This document shows positions 34,864 through 45,819 of a DNA stretch of 64,000 bases, piece after piece. The stretch spans positions 110,565 to 174,564 of the forward strand of contig DF239034.1 in assembly GCA_000507305.1 (NCBI GenBank), read 5' to 3'. The notes beneath the pieces are model-generated. The model was given only the letters and a program-made list of their open reading frames with translations. It made no database searches and was not told the DNA's origin. The translations under genes and the position numbers were made by a program. Each line of letters opens with the position of its first letter. Position 1 is the first letter of the stretch. The stretch is from Breviolum minutum Mf 1.05b.01. Its lineage: Eukaryota; Sar; Dinophyceae; Suessiales; Symbiodiniaceae.

Positions 34864-35019
34864 TCAACTTGCAATCAGAAAGCTATGAAACTCGCAAGCC
34901 CGGGGGATTCAGCTGATTTGCTTGCAAGGAACGTCTTTGTGATGATTATTTGTATCGATGCACGGATACCTTTGATTTTGGTGGGCAAGCCTGGGTCATC
35001 CAAGAGCTTAGCGATGCAG
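34864..35019 (+). CDS. RNF213-like gene: AAA4 Walker A exon
   Basis: Acceptor ATTTTTCAG, donor GTGCCC. Reads LLARNVFVMIICIDARI and then PLILVGKPGSSKSLAMQ, a perfect Walker A (GKPGSSKS) in the context typical of AAA4 of RNF213, the second active ATPase module. The exon ends directly after the P-loop, so the rest of the module lies in later small exons. Confidence 0.85.
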
Positions 35020-35844
35020 GTGCCCTGTGACACATCTTTTGTCAGCAAACGCAGAGCTTTAGCATCACCAAAATATGCTGCCCGTTTGAAACAATGGCTA
35101 TTCTGGCTAGTGCAATTACAATTGTTTCACCGCCTTCAAGAATAGCCAGGGTGGGGATTTGGGGGAGACACCGTTTGCTTGCAGATCATTCGCGACCGCT
35201 TTCACAGAGAGACTAAGCCTGCGAATCTGAACTACTTCCCGGATATCGCAGTTCCCTAACTGCACAATGGATGAAGGAAGCGCGAAGCGTGTTGTTTCTC
35301 TAGTTCAATGTGCATGGGCGCAGTCCCACGTTTAGCCTTTCGTCGGGAAAAAATGTCATCCAGAATGTTGCTCACTAACAGACATGTCATGAGTTATATT
35401 CGAAAAAGCTTTGAGAAGAGACCGAATCGCAGGTTTTTCCGTACCAATGCTCTCGACACAGTTTGGCGAAGGACGAGTCCCGCTGTTTGTTCTCTTGTTC
35501 CACTTTGCATTTGGCCAACCCCACAGGGAGATTTAAACACATGTGCAACACATGTGTCACTCCGTCGCCTCGTGAGGTGCTTTACCAACACATTGCAACG
35601 CTTCATTCCATATCCTTCATACCGATTCATACCTCACATGGTGCAAAATCAGATTATGGTTGCATGATTTGTGACAGGACATCGAGGGGCGCTTTGCAGA
35701 TGCCAACAAATTTGAAGAGGCATGAGATGAATTAGATTCACACTTTGAGGTTCTCCCGTTCTAAAGTGCGCTAAAGCGTGCACTAAAACAATTCCAAACT
35801 TGGCACTGAAGTCTTGGATTTGTTTCTCCTGGAAGGACTCCCAG

Positions 35845-35877
35845 GATGATCGCCGAGGTGTAGTCTTCCTGGACGAG
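35845..35877 (+). CDS. RNF213-like gene: micro-exon with AAA4 Walker B
   Basis: 33 bp between GACTCCCAG and a GTGAGA donor, phase 0 at both ends, encoding DDRRGVVFLDE, the Walker B strand with its catalytic Asp-Glu. Between this and the AAA4 Walker A exon (35020-35844) the expected sensor-loop residues were not located with certainty. Confidence 0.65.
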
Positions 35878-36089
35878 GTGAGAGTCTTGCAGTGCCTTAA
35901 ACAGGAAACTGCTCTTTGCGGCAGGTTGTGATTTGATTTGTTTGCTTGCTGAATTGCTGAGCTGTAACACGACCACAAGGTGGGGCTGGCAGAACGCTCT
36001 CCAAACTTGCCTTTGAAGGTGGGTTTTTCTCATGTGATCTTTTGGTGAAAAATCTCAATGCACATCAAGTTTGCCTTTGCCAAGCATAG

Positions 36090-36125
36090 GTGCTGCACAA
36101 GCTGCTGGAGATGCCAGAGAAACAG
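36090..36125 (+). CDS. RNF213-like gene: micro-exon VLHKLLE
   Basis: 36 bp after CAAGCATAG, encoding VLHKLLEMPEKQ, with a GC donor, phase 0. The Leu-His-x-Leu-Leu-Glu block follows Walker B of AAA4 in RNF213 proteins. Confidence 0.7.
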
Positions 36126-36230
36126 GCATCAGCATCCAAAGTTTTTGCTTAGATCATTCTTGATTTTAACAAGCTGTGCAGGACACAAACAACTGACAAA
36201 TTCCCTTGCTTTGAAGATTTCACGTTACAG

Positions 36231-36269
36231 GTGAGTTTTGTCGGGCTATCAAATTGGGCCCTTGATGCA
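36231..36269 (+). CDS. RNF213-like gene: micro-exon with AAA4 sensor (SNWALD)
   Basis: 39 bp after GTTACAG, encoding VSFVGLSNWALDA, with a GC donor (GCA|GCGTTC), phase 0. The Gly-x-Ser-Asn-Trp-x-Leu-Asp sensor is a signature of AAA4 in RNF213. Confidence 0.8.
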
Positions 36270-36341
36270 GCGTTCCTTGGCTTTGGCAACGGTCAGGGGG
36301 TCTGGGGGTCAAGGTCACACCGGATAGGCTTTTGTCATTAG

Positions 36342-36457
36342 CTCACATCCGTCCGCTGCTTCCCACGGCCAAGGAAGATGAATCGGTGCTTGCTGGTGTC
36401 ACGAGGAGAAGCTGAGAAGGAGGACACAACATGTGCTTTGAAGAGAGAGACGGAGAG
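36342..36457 (+). CDS. RNF213-like gene: KMNR arginine-finger exon
   Basis: After a TCATTAG acceptor, in phase with the sensor exon, it reads PRKMNRCLLVSRGEAEK then EDTTCALKRETE, with donor GTACAT. Lys-Met-Asn-Arg directly follows the SNWxLD sensor in RNF213 family proteins. The first 25 or so bases are less certain. Confidence 0.7.
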
Positions 36458-36798
36458 GTACATTGCTACATTGCTTACATTTTGATAATTCCTGACATGT
36501 TCACATGTTCATGTCATAAATGTGTTGGCTTCAGATTCCAAGGGTGGCTCTTTTTGGTGTCCAGGAGCTCCATGCCACTGCTGAAGCAATTTTGTTTGGA
36601 CGCACTGCACACAGTGATGTCGACGGTTCCGTGTTGTTGGAGGAGAGGGATGCTGCAGAGAGTATCAACAGAGATTTGTGTAGCAGCAACAAGCAACATT
36701 AACATGAAGTCATGATGGCACCACAAAAACTGAGAAATGTGACGTTTTATGTATTTTTAGTGACGTTTGTGTAATATTTAATTTTTCATGGACAGCAG

Positions 36799-36885
36799 TC
36801 CAATGCTGAAGTCGCATCGGCAAACGCCCAGGAGTTGGACCGCTTTGCTGCAGCCTTTATGGAAATGAGCCAGAGTTTAGAACAG
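36799..36885 (+). CDS. RNF213-like gene: exon before GLRDFY block
   Basis: 87 bp, 29 codons, phase 0 both ends. CAGCAG acceptor and GTGTCC donor enclose AQELDRFAAAFMEMSQSL. It joins directly to the next exon. A plausible additional exon at 36531-36700 (VALFGVQELHATAEAILF) lies just upstream, but its phase does not fit. Confidence 0.65.
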
Positions 36886-37057
36886 GTGTCCAATGCGAAG
36901 CAATGCGAAAAGTGTTGAACCAAAGCTTAGGGTCCGGAAACAGAGAGGGAGCCACAGCGTGGACCCACGACAAATCGTTTTTAAAGATCTTGATTTCAGC
37001 TTTCATGTTGATTCATTGATGATGGTTTGTCCATGGTGATCAACCTGAAGAACGCAG

Positions 37058-37611
37058 GCCGGCTTTGCGAACTTCGTGGGCTTGCGTGATTTCTACGCCT
37101 TCATCAAACTGCTAGACCGGAGCCTTCTCTCAGCCAATGGGGCCACCTCCCTCCCTCCAGAACTCTTAGCACTCGCAGTTCAACGTTCTTTCAGTGGCAT
37201 CCCTAACAAATTGCTGGAGAAGGTGATTTTGGAGCCATTCTTTCGCCATTGCCACACTTCTTTGGATGCAATCTCTCAGATGCGTTTGGAAGTGCTTGAG
37301 TTGCTCCACAGCAATTTGGCCGATTTGGCCAACCCGGAGCTTGAACAAGTGGGTGCTCGGCATCTCATGGTGTTTGGCCCATCAGCTTCTATGGTTGCAC
37401 GGCTCTTGGAAGAAGAGCTTGGGACGAAGCAGCCAGTGACCGCCATTGTTGGCTCATCCTTCCCGGGGGACCGATCCATGGGTGCCATATATCAGGGTAT
37501 AGCCCGAATCAAGCATGCAATGGAGATGGGTGGCTGCGTGTTGCTGGTGCATTGCGAAGATATTTACGAATCCCTTTATGACATGCTGAATCAGCTCTTT
37601 GGTTCAGAAAA
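37058..37611 (+). CDS. RNF213-like gene: GLRDFY / GSSFPGD exon
   Basis: Acceptor AACGCAG, phase 0. Contains NFVGLRDFYAFIKLLD, later HLMVFGPSASMVARLLEE, then AIVGSSFPGDRSMGAIYQ, GGCVLLVHCEDIYESLYDM and LNQLFGSEK. The GLRDFY, GSSFPxD and YESLYDxLNQ blocks are all landmarks of RNF213 between the AAA4 core and the E3 module, so identification is firm. The donor is GC (AAAA|GCATGA); splicing to 37771 restores Lys and continues FYTRALGRT. Confidence 0.9.
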
Positions 37612-37770
37612 GCATGAAATGACCGATAGGGACAAATGGAATGCAGGAGATTCAACTGCTTAAGAGTCGAATGACAGTTGACCCCTTGTTACCAAGATAA
37701 TTAAACGCTACTCTCATCAGAACAAACTCAGGTTCCCTTCCCACACAGCCCAAGAGCCATCCCTTCCGAG

Positions 37771-37905
37771 GTTCTACACACGAGCGCTTGGGCGAACCTT
37801 GTGCCGTTTGGCAGTGGGGGCTGAAAGTCGCCAGTGTGATGTGCACCCAGCCTTCCGCTGCATTGTTGCGGCAGATGCTGAAAAGGCCCGTGATGAAATT
37901 CCAAG
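37771..37905 (+). CDS. RNF213-like gene: HPAFRCIV exon
   Basis: Acceptor CCTTCCGAG. Reads FYTRALGRTLCRLAVGA, ESRQCDVHPAFRCIVAAD, EKARDEIP. The Gly-x-x-Ser-Arg-x-Cys-x-Val-His-x-x-Phe-Arg block is conserved after YESLYDxLNQ in RNF213. The 3' junction is probably GC (CAAG|GCTTTG), but its phase with the next exon is not resolved. Confidence 0.85.
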
Positions 37906-38071
37906 GCTTTGTTGGCATTTGTGTAGATGTTCGGACATGAATGAAATTGCGAAATTTTTCATAAGATGCTTTAGTGCAATTGTGGAACTTGCTGTGATGA
38001 TCTTTGATGTTGTTCAAGGGCGGAATGAGCACGGGATGTAAGTTTTGAGCTGTTCAGGCGCAGAGCTACGA

Positions 38072-38834
38072 AGCACCCTTACTGAACCGCTTCGAGAAGC
38101 AACAGGTGGACTTTGACACCTTTTTGTCAGAAGATTTCAGAGCTTTGCTGCCTGAATTGGAGCATTGGATGGAAAGTGTGGCTGGCTCGAGCTCCATATC
38201 TTTGACTTTCCTCGTATTTCACAATTCGATTGCCTCGTTGTTGCTGGCGGCACAGCATCGAAAGCTGGATTTGAGTTGGGTGAAACGGCAGCTGCTATCA
38301 ATGTGCACAGCGGAAGCCTTGTGTCGTTACCATCGCAAGCACAGACCAGACGCTGAGTGGAAGGCATCTGCTCACCGGTCCTTGCCTGCATTTCTTGCAG
38401 CTCACAGCCACGGTTACGAGTTGGATTGGATCATCTACACTTTCAGTTCCGAAACATCACTGGAGCCATTGGTACCTGAGACGTGGAACGCTTGCTTCTT
38501 GAAACTGGCCAATCTCACATCGGCAGATGATGCCCAGAGTCAAATCAAAGACTTTTTCAACAACAATGCGACAGCCTTGTTTGTTCAGTGTGTGCTTAAG
38601 GAAGACCAAGATGACGTACATCGAATGATAGAGCATTTGATGCGCATGGTTGCGGACAGCCGTTGTCAAGATCCATCAAAGTGGGTGATCTTCGTGGTGC
38701 ACATTGTCAAGAACAACCGTCCAACTCGCTTGCCCTTGCACCTTAGCAGCCTTAGCATTCGTTTGAAGCAGCAAAGTTTTATCGAAGCCAAGGCATTATC
38801 CCGGCTCTGGCTTTCTCCTGGCTTTGTTAGATGA
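38072..38834 (+). CDS. RNF213-like gene: PLLNRFEK exon, AAA5/6 region
   Basis: Begins around YEAPLLNRFEKQQVDFD, the conserved Pro-Leu-Leu-Asn-Arg-x-Glu-Lys block, then runs about 240 codons: FLVFHNSIASLLLAAQHR, LDWIIYTFSSETSLEPL, SQIKDFFNNNATALFVQ, SKWVIFVVHIVKNNRP. The order matches the degenerate AAA5/6 part of RNF213. The frame stops at 38832-38834, while a second frame across the same spot continues LLDELEEPKPWEDFD to 38911. An intron missed by eye, a sequencing error or a real frameshift could explain this. Confidence 0.8.
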
Positions 38835-38911
38835 ACTTGAAGAACCAAAGCCCTGGGAGGACTTCGACACCTACACCCCCTTTGTTTTGAATCGGTTTTA
38901 CAGAGTCTGTT
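38826..38911 (+). CDS. RNF213-like gene: DELEEPKPWED stretch in shifted frame
   Basis: Reads ALLDELEEPKPWEDFDTYT then PFVLNRFYRVC before a TGA. The composition and position suit the start of the E3-module helical shell. It overlaps the end of the previous frame by a few bases, offset by one, and no donor/acceptor pair is evident between them. Confidence 0.5.
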
Positions 38912-39114
38912 GAAAATCTGCATTTTTGAGCTGTACACAACTCATCGATTTTAATTGTAGAATTCATTTCTTGGACAATATATGAGGTCGTATTGATTGA
39001 TGTGCTTTGATACCAGGGTGGTGTCCAAGATGGTGAAAAGATGATCGGCTGAAAGAGACAGGGTGTCTTTCTATGTTCTTTTTAAGTCTTTTGCATTCAT
39101 CAAGCAATTGTGCA

Positions 39115-39329
39115 CTCTTTGCACACAGAAGTTCCCTTCATGTGCGAATTAGAGGAGCGAGTCCTCACTCATAGTGGCGGAGATTGGAATGACATCATCT
39201 CTTTGGAGTTGCTCTTGGAGATTCTCAGGATGGACAAGCAACAAGCAACGCCAGCAATTGTCGAAGTGCTGGTAATCAGTTCATATGCGCCCATCTTTCA
39301 GGGCAACATAACGAAAATACAGGTACTTG
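39115..39329 (+). CDS. RNF213-like gene: E3-shell exon
   Basis: Reads LHTEVPFMCELEERVL, DWNDIISLELLLEILRMD, ATPAIVEVLVISSYAPIF, then NITKIQ at a GTACTT donor. Helical. Belongs to the region where vertebrate RNF213 carries the shell around its RING; no Cys/His cluster is present. Confidence 0.55.
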
Positions 39330-39674
39330 TAGAGAAGGCAGTTGCATTTCATTGCATCATTTAGCATGAACTCACAAAGGGTGCTTATTTTCCAACAAGT
39401 GCGGGAATGTGAAAGGGGTCCTCAGTCCTCTTCCAGCAGGAAAAATGCGTGGAAGCTTGCCGCGATGCCTATGAGAAGCACTGATGGCTACACGGAGCAA
39501 TTGGTACAACAGATTCAAAACAACAGGTGTGGTTCGTCACTTGCATCACTGCGAAGCATGCGCCAATCCCAATCAATTCAGTGAGTTGCCATACTTTCCA
39601 GCCTGAGCTGTGCCTTTTCAATTAATGTATTTTGCATTTGTCTCGAGAATAGTCAGCTCTACTTCCCACGTATT

Positions 39675-40031
39675 CGTGGATCGCCACTTTGAGAGGCTGC
39701 AATTGCTGGACTTGCTGCAAGATCAGGATTTCCAGCAGGAACTTCTCCAGTACAGTTCCTTGGCAATTAACAAAAATTGCCAGAAAAGAAGCCTTCGAAG
39801 CTATCCCATGTGAAAAGGTTGTAAGGACAAGCCCTGCAGTTTGTGTTTCTAAGGTTTGGGCAGTTTGTCAGAAGTGCAGGGTTTCGGCTCTGGTTGGCAG
39901 GCGGCGTTGAACTGCCTGAAATGAAACGAAGCTTTCTATACACTAGTGTTCTGACAGGCAGCGATCACAGACAGCGACATTGCCAGAGCGGGGTCCTTCA
40001 GGCAGCTGTTGCAAAGTTGTTGATGTTGTGA
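39675..40031 (+). CDS. RNF213-like gene: possible E3-shell exons
   Basis: Two open stretches: HFERLQLLDLLQDQDFQ … ELLQYSSLAINKNC (about 39681-39790) and FRLWLAGGVELPEMKRSF (about 39880-39935). Limits are not resolved. No zinc-binding pattern was seen in any frame between 39.1 and 42.2 kb. Confidence 0.4.
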
Positions 40032-40689
40032 TCAACAGGGATTGGTTTGTGGGATAATCTCTTGACAAGAATTTGTCATTTTATTTGTCCTCATTCCTGG
40101 CATAGGAAAGCGCAGCTGCGGCATGTGGAACGAACGTTGACATCCATAGTTGAGCGGTTCTTGAAAATCTTGACGGTCGGAAGCACAGGCGAATTATGAG
40201 AGAGAGAGAGAGAGGGAAACATGTGACAAACAGAGGGAGGAGATGAGGAGAGGCAAATTGGAGCTCCCAAAATTCCTGCTTTGCACCTTTTTTGTGCTTG
40301 CCAGGCGCATGCTACTTCAAGTTGCCCGAGCCACCACGTGAACGAGCGCTGTGGAGGTTTGCCCTGAACAACCAGGTCTGACAGGGTGAGAGAGTAAGCC
40401 TGCAAGGAATTGCACAATTGCCCCAGAACTTGGATGGAAGCCCCTTGACGTTGACAGCTTTGATTCTTTGAACTGCCTTTCTATGCCTTGCTGTTCGAGT
40501 GTTTGGATGGGAGCCAGGCTTTGCGAAGGGTTGCGGAAGGATGCACTGAAGAGAATGGACCCTTGAGTGTCATCGACCCTTGACTGAACAGAACTGAAAT
40601 AGAATGACCAAAATCCAGAGAATCAGAATTGGTGCGAGCTAATATTGGGTACATATCAACCTATCATGAGCCGGCAGCTTTCTTGCTGT

Positions 40690-41110
40690 GTCACGAAGGC
40701 TTCTGTGGGAAGTTGTCGACGTCATTTTCGTTGCCCTTTTGGGCTGGCTTGGCGCATTTCTTTGGACGAGGCTTTTTGGCTGGTGCAGGCGCGAAGGGTT
40801 TGTTGGATTAAGACGGTTAAGAGTCTTGAGAACTGAAGGGCTTGCCCGTTGGCCAGGATGGTATGCAGAGAGGCAGACTGGGCAGCGAAGCAATGCAAGA
40901 GATATGTCGCGACAAAGGATTATGGATCCCCAGGCCATGATCGAGTGCTTCTTGCATAGGTTGCAGCACTTTAACAGCAGCAGCAATGCAGGCTCTTTCA
41001 CTTCCATAGGAACAGTCACATGGCATCACTTTGAACTGTCAAATAGTTTAGAAGATGAAGGAATCCACATCCAGGAAGATGCCCTAAGGACTAATAAGAG
41101 TATGGTGTAA
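40690..41110 (+). CDS. Doubtful coding stretch in the RNF213-like locus
   Basis: An open frame of about 140 codons reads VVDVIFVALLGWLGAFLW early, then MIECFLHRLQHFNSSSN and HFELSNSLEDEGIHIQE. The hydrophobic start would be odd for a cytosolic ligase. It may be intron that happens to be open. No splice sites could be defended. Confidence 0.25.
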
Positions 41111-41813
41111 GAAGACGCCAGACTTACAAGCAGAGATAGGTGAGATAAGAAAAACGAAATGTCATGTCATACCTTGAGGAAGAATAGGATGATAGGATGC
41201 ATTTTTGGCATGCTACGAGGTGGCTTGAGAAGGATGCTGTGCGACTATACGGCCACGATGCACTCCTTTTCGTAACCCGGCATCCTGGGATCTGACGGTA
41301 CAGGGGTGTTTGTTGTGAACGTTAGTATTTGAAGGATAGGGATGAATCGGGCACGTGCAAGTTGATGATTAAAGCCTTCATTGAATTCAATTGAATTCAA
41401 TTGACTTGCCATGAGTAGCCATGATGAAGAAAGACTCTTTTTGCGGTTTGTTCATTTTTGAGTGGCGAGGCCAAGGCCAAGCCATCCGATTCTAACGTCC
41501 TGAAGCATCGACACCATGTTTTGCATGGATGAATATGGTCCATGTATGTCACAATTTTGCCATTTTTGAAACTACATGCCCAAGAACCGAATGTATACTC
41601 TATATGTAGCATGTGCAGTTTCCTGGCAGGTTATCATTCGAGCTGGGATGAGCCATGATGCGTTGGATCTTCCCTTGCTTCTTGAGACTTGGCTTTCACT
41701 CACTCGATGCTGTTAAGTGGACAAATTTCTTGTCTCCCTTGCTGCATTACTGAAGCACTTGCTTGACTGTTTTTTTTTATCGCTTCTTTGTTGGATTTTG
41801 TTGCACCACAGGG

Positions 41814-41994
41814 TGTCACCGTTGACCAAAGCACTTCAGAGTCGGTCTTTTCAGGATGTCGTGGAAACCTACGCCCAGAACTTGGCTGGTTCTTCCTCTT
41901 GTTCTCCAGATTTGTTGCACTTTGCGATCGAAAAGTCCTGGGCATTATTGCCACACCTCTCCAAGCTGGCATCCCTAGGCAACAAACGGGGATG
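41814..41994 (+). CDS. RNF213-like gene: exon before the RZ exon
   Basis: After an ACCACAG acceptor: VSPLTKALQSRSFQDVVE, TYAQNLAGSSSCSPDLL, HFAIEKSWALLPHLSKL. Helical; no zinc ligands. The frame ends at 41993-41995. Confidence 0.55.
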
Positions 41995-42174
41995 AAGCAT
42001 CGAAACCATGAACATCATTGAATCATGAAAGTTGAAGTAGAAGTGTCACTCTACAATACTTTAGACGTATTTCATGGTGCAAATTAGGTATACGGTATAC
42101 TTACGGGAGGTCTTTGCTTTCACTCAGTTTGTATGCTGAAATTGCTCAAAGCGACCTGGTTTGAGGCTTGAAAG

Positions 42175-44079
42175 CTTCACTGGAGGAAGCACTGGCTTCT
42201 ATGCACTCGGGAGATTTTATGCTCCAAATGCTGCGATGGGTTTTACGTTTCTTCACTTGCAGTGGGCGGAGCATCAACAGGAACTACGTGTCCGCCCTTA
42301 AAGAGGCTGAGCTCTTGCTGATTGCTATGAGCCAGTTGACCGATGGCGAAGTAAGTTCCCAAATTGAGCAAGAGTGTCGAAATCTGTACTTTCTGAAGTT
42401 ATCCGTGTGCGGTTTAGTGGTTCCACTGAACTTGGGCGGGTCTTGTATGAGCCACTTGTATGGAACGATTTCATCGATGCAAAGCCGACATTTGCACTTG
42501 AGCGAGTTGGGTGAACTGCTGAAATCCTTGTGGCCAGCTGGTCAGCCTTGGTATGTAAAAGCTTGGCGGTGGGCAGCAGGTACTACTTCCTCACAAGCAG
42601 ATCTCACAATGGTACGACAGTTTTTCAGTTCCACCTTAGCCCAGTCACCCGGTTTGGAAGCAGAAGTAGATATAGCCATTTACCTGGCCTTAGGTCATAT
42701 AAGTCATGACTCCGAGTCAGTGAGAGCACTGCAGTGGTTGGAATCATGTGTCGGCACATCCTTGCTGAACTTCTCCTCGCAAATACAACTGTCACGGCGG
42801 CTGCTCTCACATGAAGGCATCATCGCAATTCTGGATTCGGTCTTGGAGCAGGAAACTGAAAAACATGGACATCGAGATCACCATGTTGCAAAAGTGTTGG
42901 TGCTTGCAACTCAGGAGGAGCTAGAGTCTCGAGAAGAGCCCTTAAATGACCTTCGCTGTCGTTTGACAGGGTTGCATGCCAAGGGCATGGACTTCATTTG
43001 GGCAGTAGCCGCTGGCAGAATGATTCTCGTCAAGGCTGCCAAGATGGTACGCAGCAAAGAGATAGATATTGAAGTTTCTGAAAGCGCTTTGGAGCTCTTT
43101 GAGGTGTCCTGTCCTTCCCGTCGTGCTTGGGAGGTCTTTTTGGTGAAGAATTTGGGAGCGGATCGCATTGAGCTTGCACAGCTCAAGAATCGCAATCAGG
43201 GGGATCCAGCCTGGCGTTTCCTTGCATTTCCTGCCATCAGCGATGGCCTGCCATCGGTGAGTTCTTTAGGTCATGAGATTTGCCCCAGCGATTGCCTACT
43301 AGGAATCATGAGCGAAGAGTACACTGCATTGAAGGAAGCAATTCTGAGCAGCACAACGCTTCCACCAAGTGGAGATGCTGCAAGAGTGATGGCGATTTTC
43401 TCCACTGCCTTCCTTGGCCATTACAAGCCTCGGAATTTACCAAAAGCACATGAAATTATTCCGCAAGAGAGAAGCTTGAGGTGCTTGGTGGAAGGCATGT
43501 TGCAGAACTTTCCGAACTGCTCAAGTTGGCAAATCTGTGGCACATCAAGTCCAACGCCCACCACAGCCGATCGTATCTTCATGATACGCCCCGTAATTCA
43601 CATGGCAGCGATGTGCAGCTCAAACAAGTTTTGGCATCAGCTGTTCAACTCAGCGCATCAGCTGAAAAATCATCTCCTACCTTTCATGCCAGGTGATGAG
43701 TCTGCAGCTGCTCTTGCTGTCTTAGGAGCCACAGAACGTGTACAAATGTATGAATGCTTTTGCGGCCATCGTTATGCAATTGGAAATTGTACCCAACCAT
43801 GGATCCAGACTCGGTGTCCTGATTGTGGGCGACAGATTGGTGGAACAAATCATCGACTGGTGGCAGGTAACCGGCTTTTGTCCGATGCCGAATGGCGCAG
43901 AACTGCAGAGAGACCTGGTTTTGTGGACACACGAGATGAAGGCAGTCGTCAAGTTTGGCGCAACCTTACCGTGGATGAGCTGCGGACAGGTCGCTTCTTC
44001 TTCCACGGGCTTTTGAGTTTGGCTTCTGCTTTGCAGCGGCCTAAGCTGTGCGACTTGCACCTTGGACATGCAATCATAG
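42175..44079 (+). CDS. RNF213-like gene: 1.9-kb exon with RZ-type zinc finger
   Basis: After GCTTGAAAG the frame stays open for about 635 codons to a GTCAGT donor. The first 500 residues form a helical E3-shell-like region (MLQMLRWVLRFFTCSG, YLALGHISHDSESVRAL, AILDSVLEQETEKHG, WRFLAFPAISDGLPS). Then at 43755-43872 comes CFCGHRYAIGNCTQPW, RCPDCGRQIGGTNH, RLVAGN, the RZ finger, with Cys/His spacing and IGGxxH as in RNF213 and ZNFX1. In human RNF213 this finger is needed for ubiquitylation of bacterial lipid A. After it FFHGLLSLASALQRPK matches the C-terminal domain order. This is the diagnostic exon of the gene. Confidence 0.92.
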
Positions 44080-44506
44080 TCAGTGACAACACGAAAAGAT
44101 TGACTTTATATGACTATGTTTTTTCTTATATATGGGTACAAATATAAATATTTATTTATATGTATGTATTTTTTATATTTGTGTATATATATATATACAG
44201 TATATGGACATATTTATATTGACCTTCCAAAGGGTGCCACATGGTTCCTACGCGCTGTCAATGCACCATACTTAATTTGCACCCCTTCGAAGGCGCTGGT
44301 GATTTTATATACATTCACATATTCATCTACCAAAAATATGAGTCCTATTATTGCATATTATACATATGCTTTGTGGTTTCCATTCAACACTGCATTTTGT
44401 CCGACCTGTGGGATCTTCCGGCACTACATATCTGCTTGGAAATTAAGGAGTCCCATAGCAATAGCATGCTATCACCGTTTTAACAGACAACTGTTGAAGG
44501 GTGCAG

Positions 44507-44640
44507 GGAGCCAACCTTGGAAATTAAGGTCTGCAAAGGATTTAGCAGAACGTATGCAGAACGACTGGCAAGTGTTACGCGAACTGTGGCAATGCAGCTC
44601 TGAAGAGCTTTCAGAGCAGCTCCATGGCTACAAGCAGCAA
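44507..44640 (+). CDS. RNF213-like gene: C-terminal exon
   Basis: Acceptor GGGTGCAG, donor GTAATG. Reads AKDLAERMQNDWQVLREL, WQCSSEELSEQLHGYKQQ. The acidic Trp-x-x-Leu-x-x-Leu and Leu-His pattern follows the RZ finger in RNF213 proteins. The intron before it is AT-rich with a TA-repeat core (about 44130-44220). Confidence 0.7.
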
Positions 44641-44853
44641 GTAATGAGGGTTAATGAGCAGTAGTCGGGATGTTTTCTTAACGGGAAGTCGGATCTCCAT
44701 TGCCCCTGCCGCTGTTGAGGATGCACCTTATCTTTTTTTTGAAGGTAAAGCTACCCGTTCTGCAGGTAACACATCACCAGCAAGCAATTGTTGAAAACAA
44801 ACATGTTACATGCGGATAGTGACATGTCACTCATGTACATAATAATCTTTCAG

Positions 44854-45070
44854 AATCTTTCAAAATTTGGAAGTCGCAAAGCATCAGGCTACACAAGCTG
44901 GTTTTGCATGGACACAGCTTGCCAAGTCGGCCGGACAGAGATGGCGTGGAACGAGAATGGTCCCACGCGGTTCGCCAAGCGAAGGCCCAACGTGTCAGGA
45001 ATCGTGGCACAAGCCCAGCAGAAGAAAAGCTTCGAGAAGAGTTGGAGGCCAAATCTGACAAATTTGTTTA
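44854..45070 (+). CDS. RNF213-like gene: C-terminal exon (LPSRPDRD)
   Basis: After TCTTTCAG, the best frame reads RLHKLVLHGHSLPSRPDRD, VEREWSHAVRQAKAQR, EEKLREELEAKSDKF. The Leu-Pro-Ser-Arg-x-x-Arg-x-x-x-Glu block matches the C-terminal domain of RNF213. Two other frames are open here, so phase with the preceding exon remains uncertain. The donor is probably GT at 45070. Confidence 0.6.
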
Positions 45071-45433
45071 AGTTTTGCGAGCTCCCGGATTCAGATAAGC
45101 ATATATCATGTATTGGACGTTGGTGCCCACATCCACTTTAAGAAGTCGCCTTTACAAAATTGATGTGTTTGGATGCATGCCATTTGGCAACTTTGAATGA
45201 AATGAAGAACTGAACAGGCGCTGAGACTTTGGCACTAGACTCTGACAGCCATGCCATTTTTTCGCGATGTTTCCATCGCAAGATATTGCAACATCAGTTG
45301 GATGTTCTGGCTTGATAGTTAATGAAGCGACAACACTGAACTCTAATTGAAAATTGTACCCCACGTCAAACTCGGTTTTCATGTTTGTTTTGGGGGGAAA
45401 GATTTCTAATTGATAATTGCATCAATTCGACAG

Positions 45434-45580
45434 GAGCGCCAAGATATTGGTCGTCTTCCACAACGGGAGCGTGCTCAGATGTCTCCCATGCTCTTGAGAC
45501 GGTGGGTGCCACCTGGATGTTTGCAAATGCAGGAAGAGCTGCGTTCAGACCCACATTTGCAGCAGATCCTTACCTTGAAG
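45434..45580 (+). CDS. RNF213-like gene: C-terminal exon
   Basis: 147 bp, 49 codons, phase 0 both ends. TTCGACAG acceptor, GTAAAA donor. RQDIGRLPQRERAQMSP, LLRRWVPPGCLQMQEEL, HLQQILTLK. Clean exon. Confidence 0.7.
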
Positions 45581-45640
45581 GTAAAACACACCATTTGTAT
45601 CCATTTGTGCTTTAACGCTTCGGCCTGTTGTACAAGATAG

Positions 45641-45815
45641 CCCATTGAACTGAGGAAGTATGAACTCTTGGACAAGCTTCTGGCAACGGAACAAGAAGAT
45701 GCTCTTTTCTCGGCTTCTCAGATTGGGCCTATTCGAGAGTTCCTTGGAGAGTCGATTGCAACCATGTTTATCCAAGACTTGCACTGCATTTTACATGCTT
45801 TTACCGCGTTACTCT
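45641..45815 (+). CDS. RNF213-like gene: C-terminal exon
   Basis: Starts in phase 0 after ACAAGATAG: PIELRKYELLDKLLATE, ALFSASQIGPIREFLGE, SIATMFIQDLHCILHAF. The 3' end is near a CTCTCAG acceptor at 45813-45819 that opens the next exon. Confidence 0.65.
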
Positions 45816-45819
45816 CAGG

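Noticed and set aside
35308..35667. A 119-codon plus-strand frame within the AAA4 region
   Set aside because: Its peptide does not match the sequence expected between Walker A and Walker B of AAA4, and it lacks splice sites; treated as intron.
35463..35735. Cys/His pattern CNTC … HIATLHS resembling a zinc finger
   Set aside because: Spacing is irregular, and the frame lies in a region where neighbouring exons require different content.
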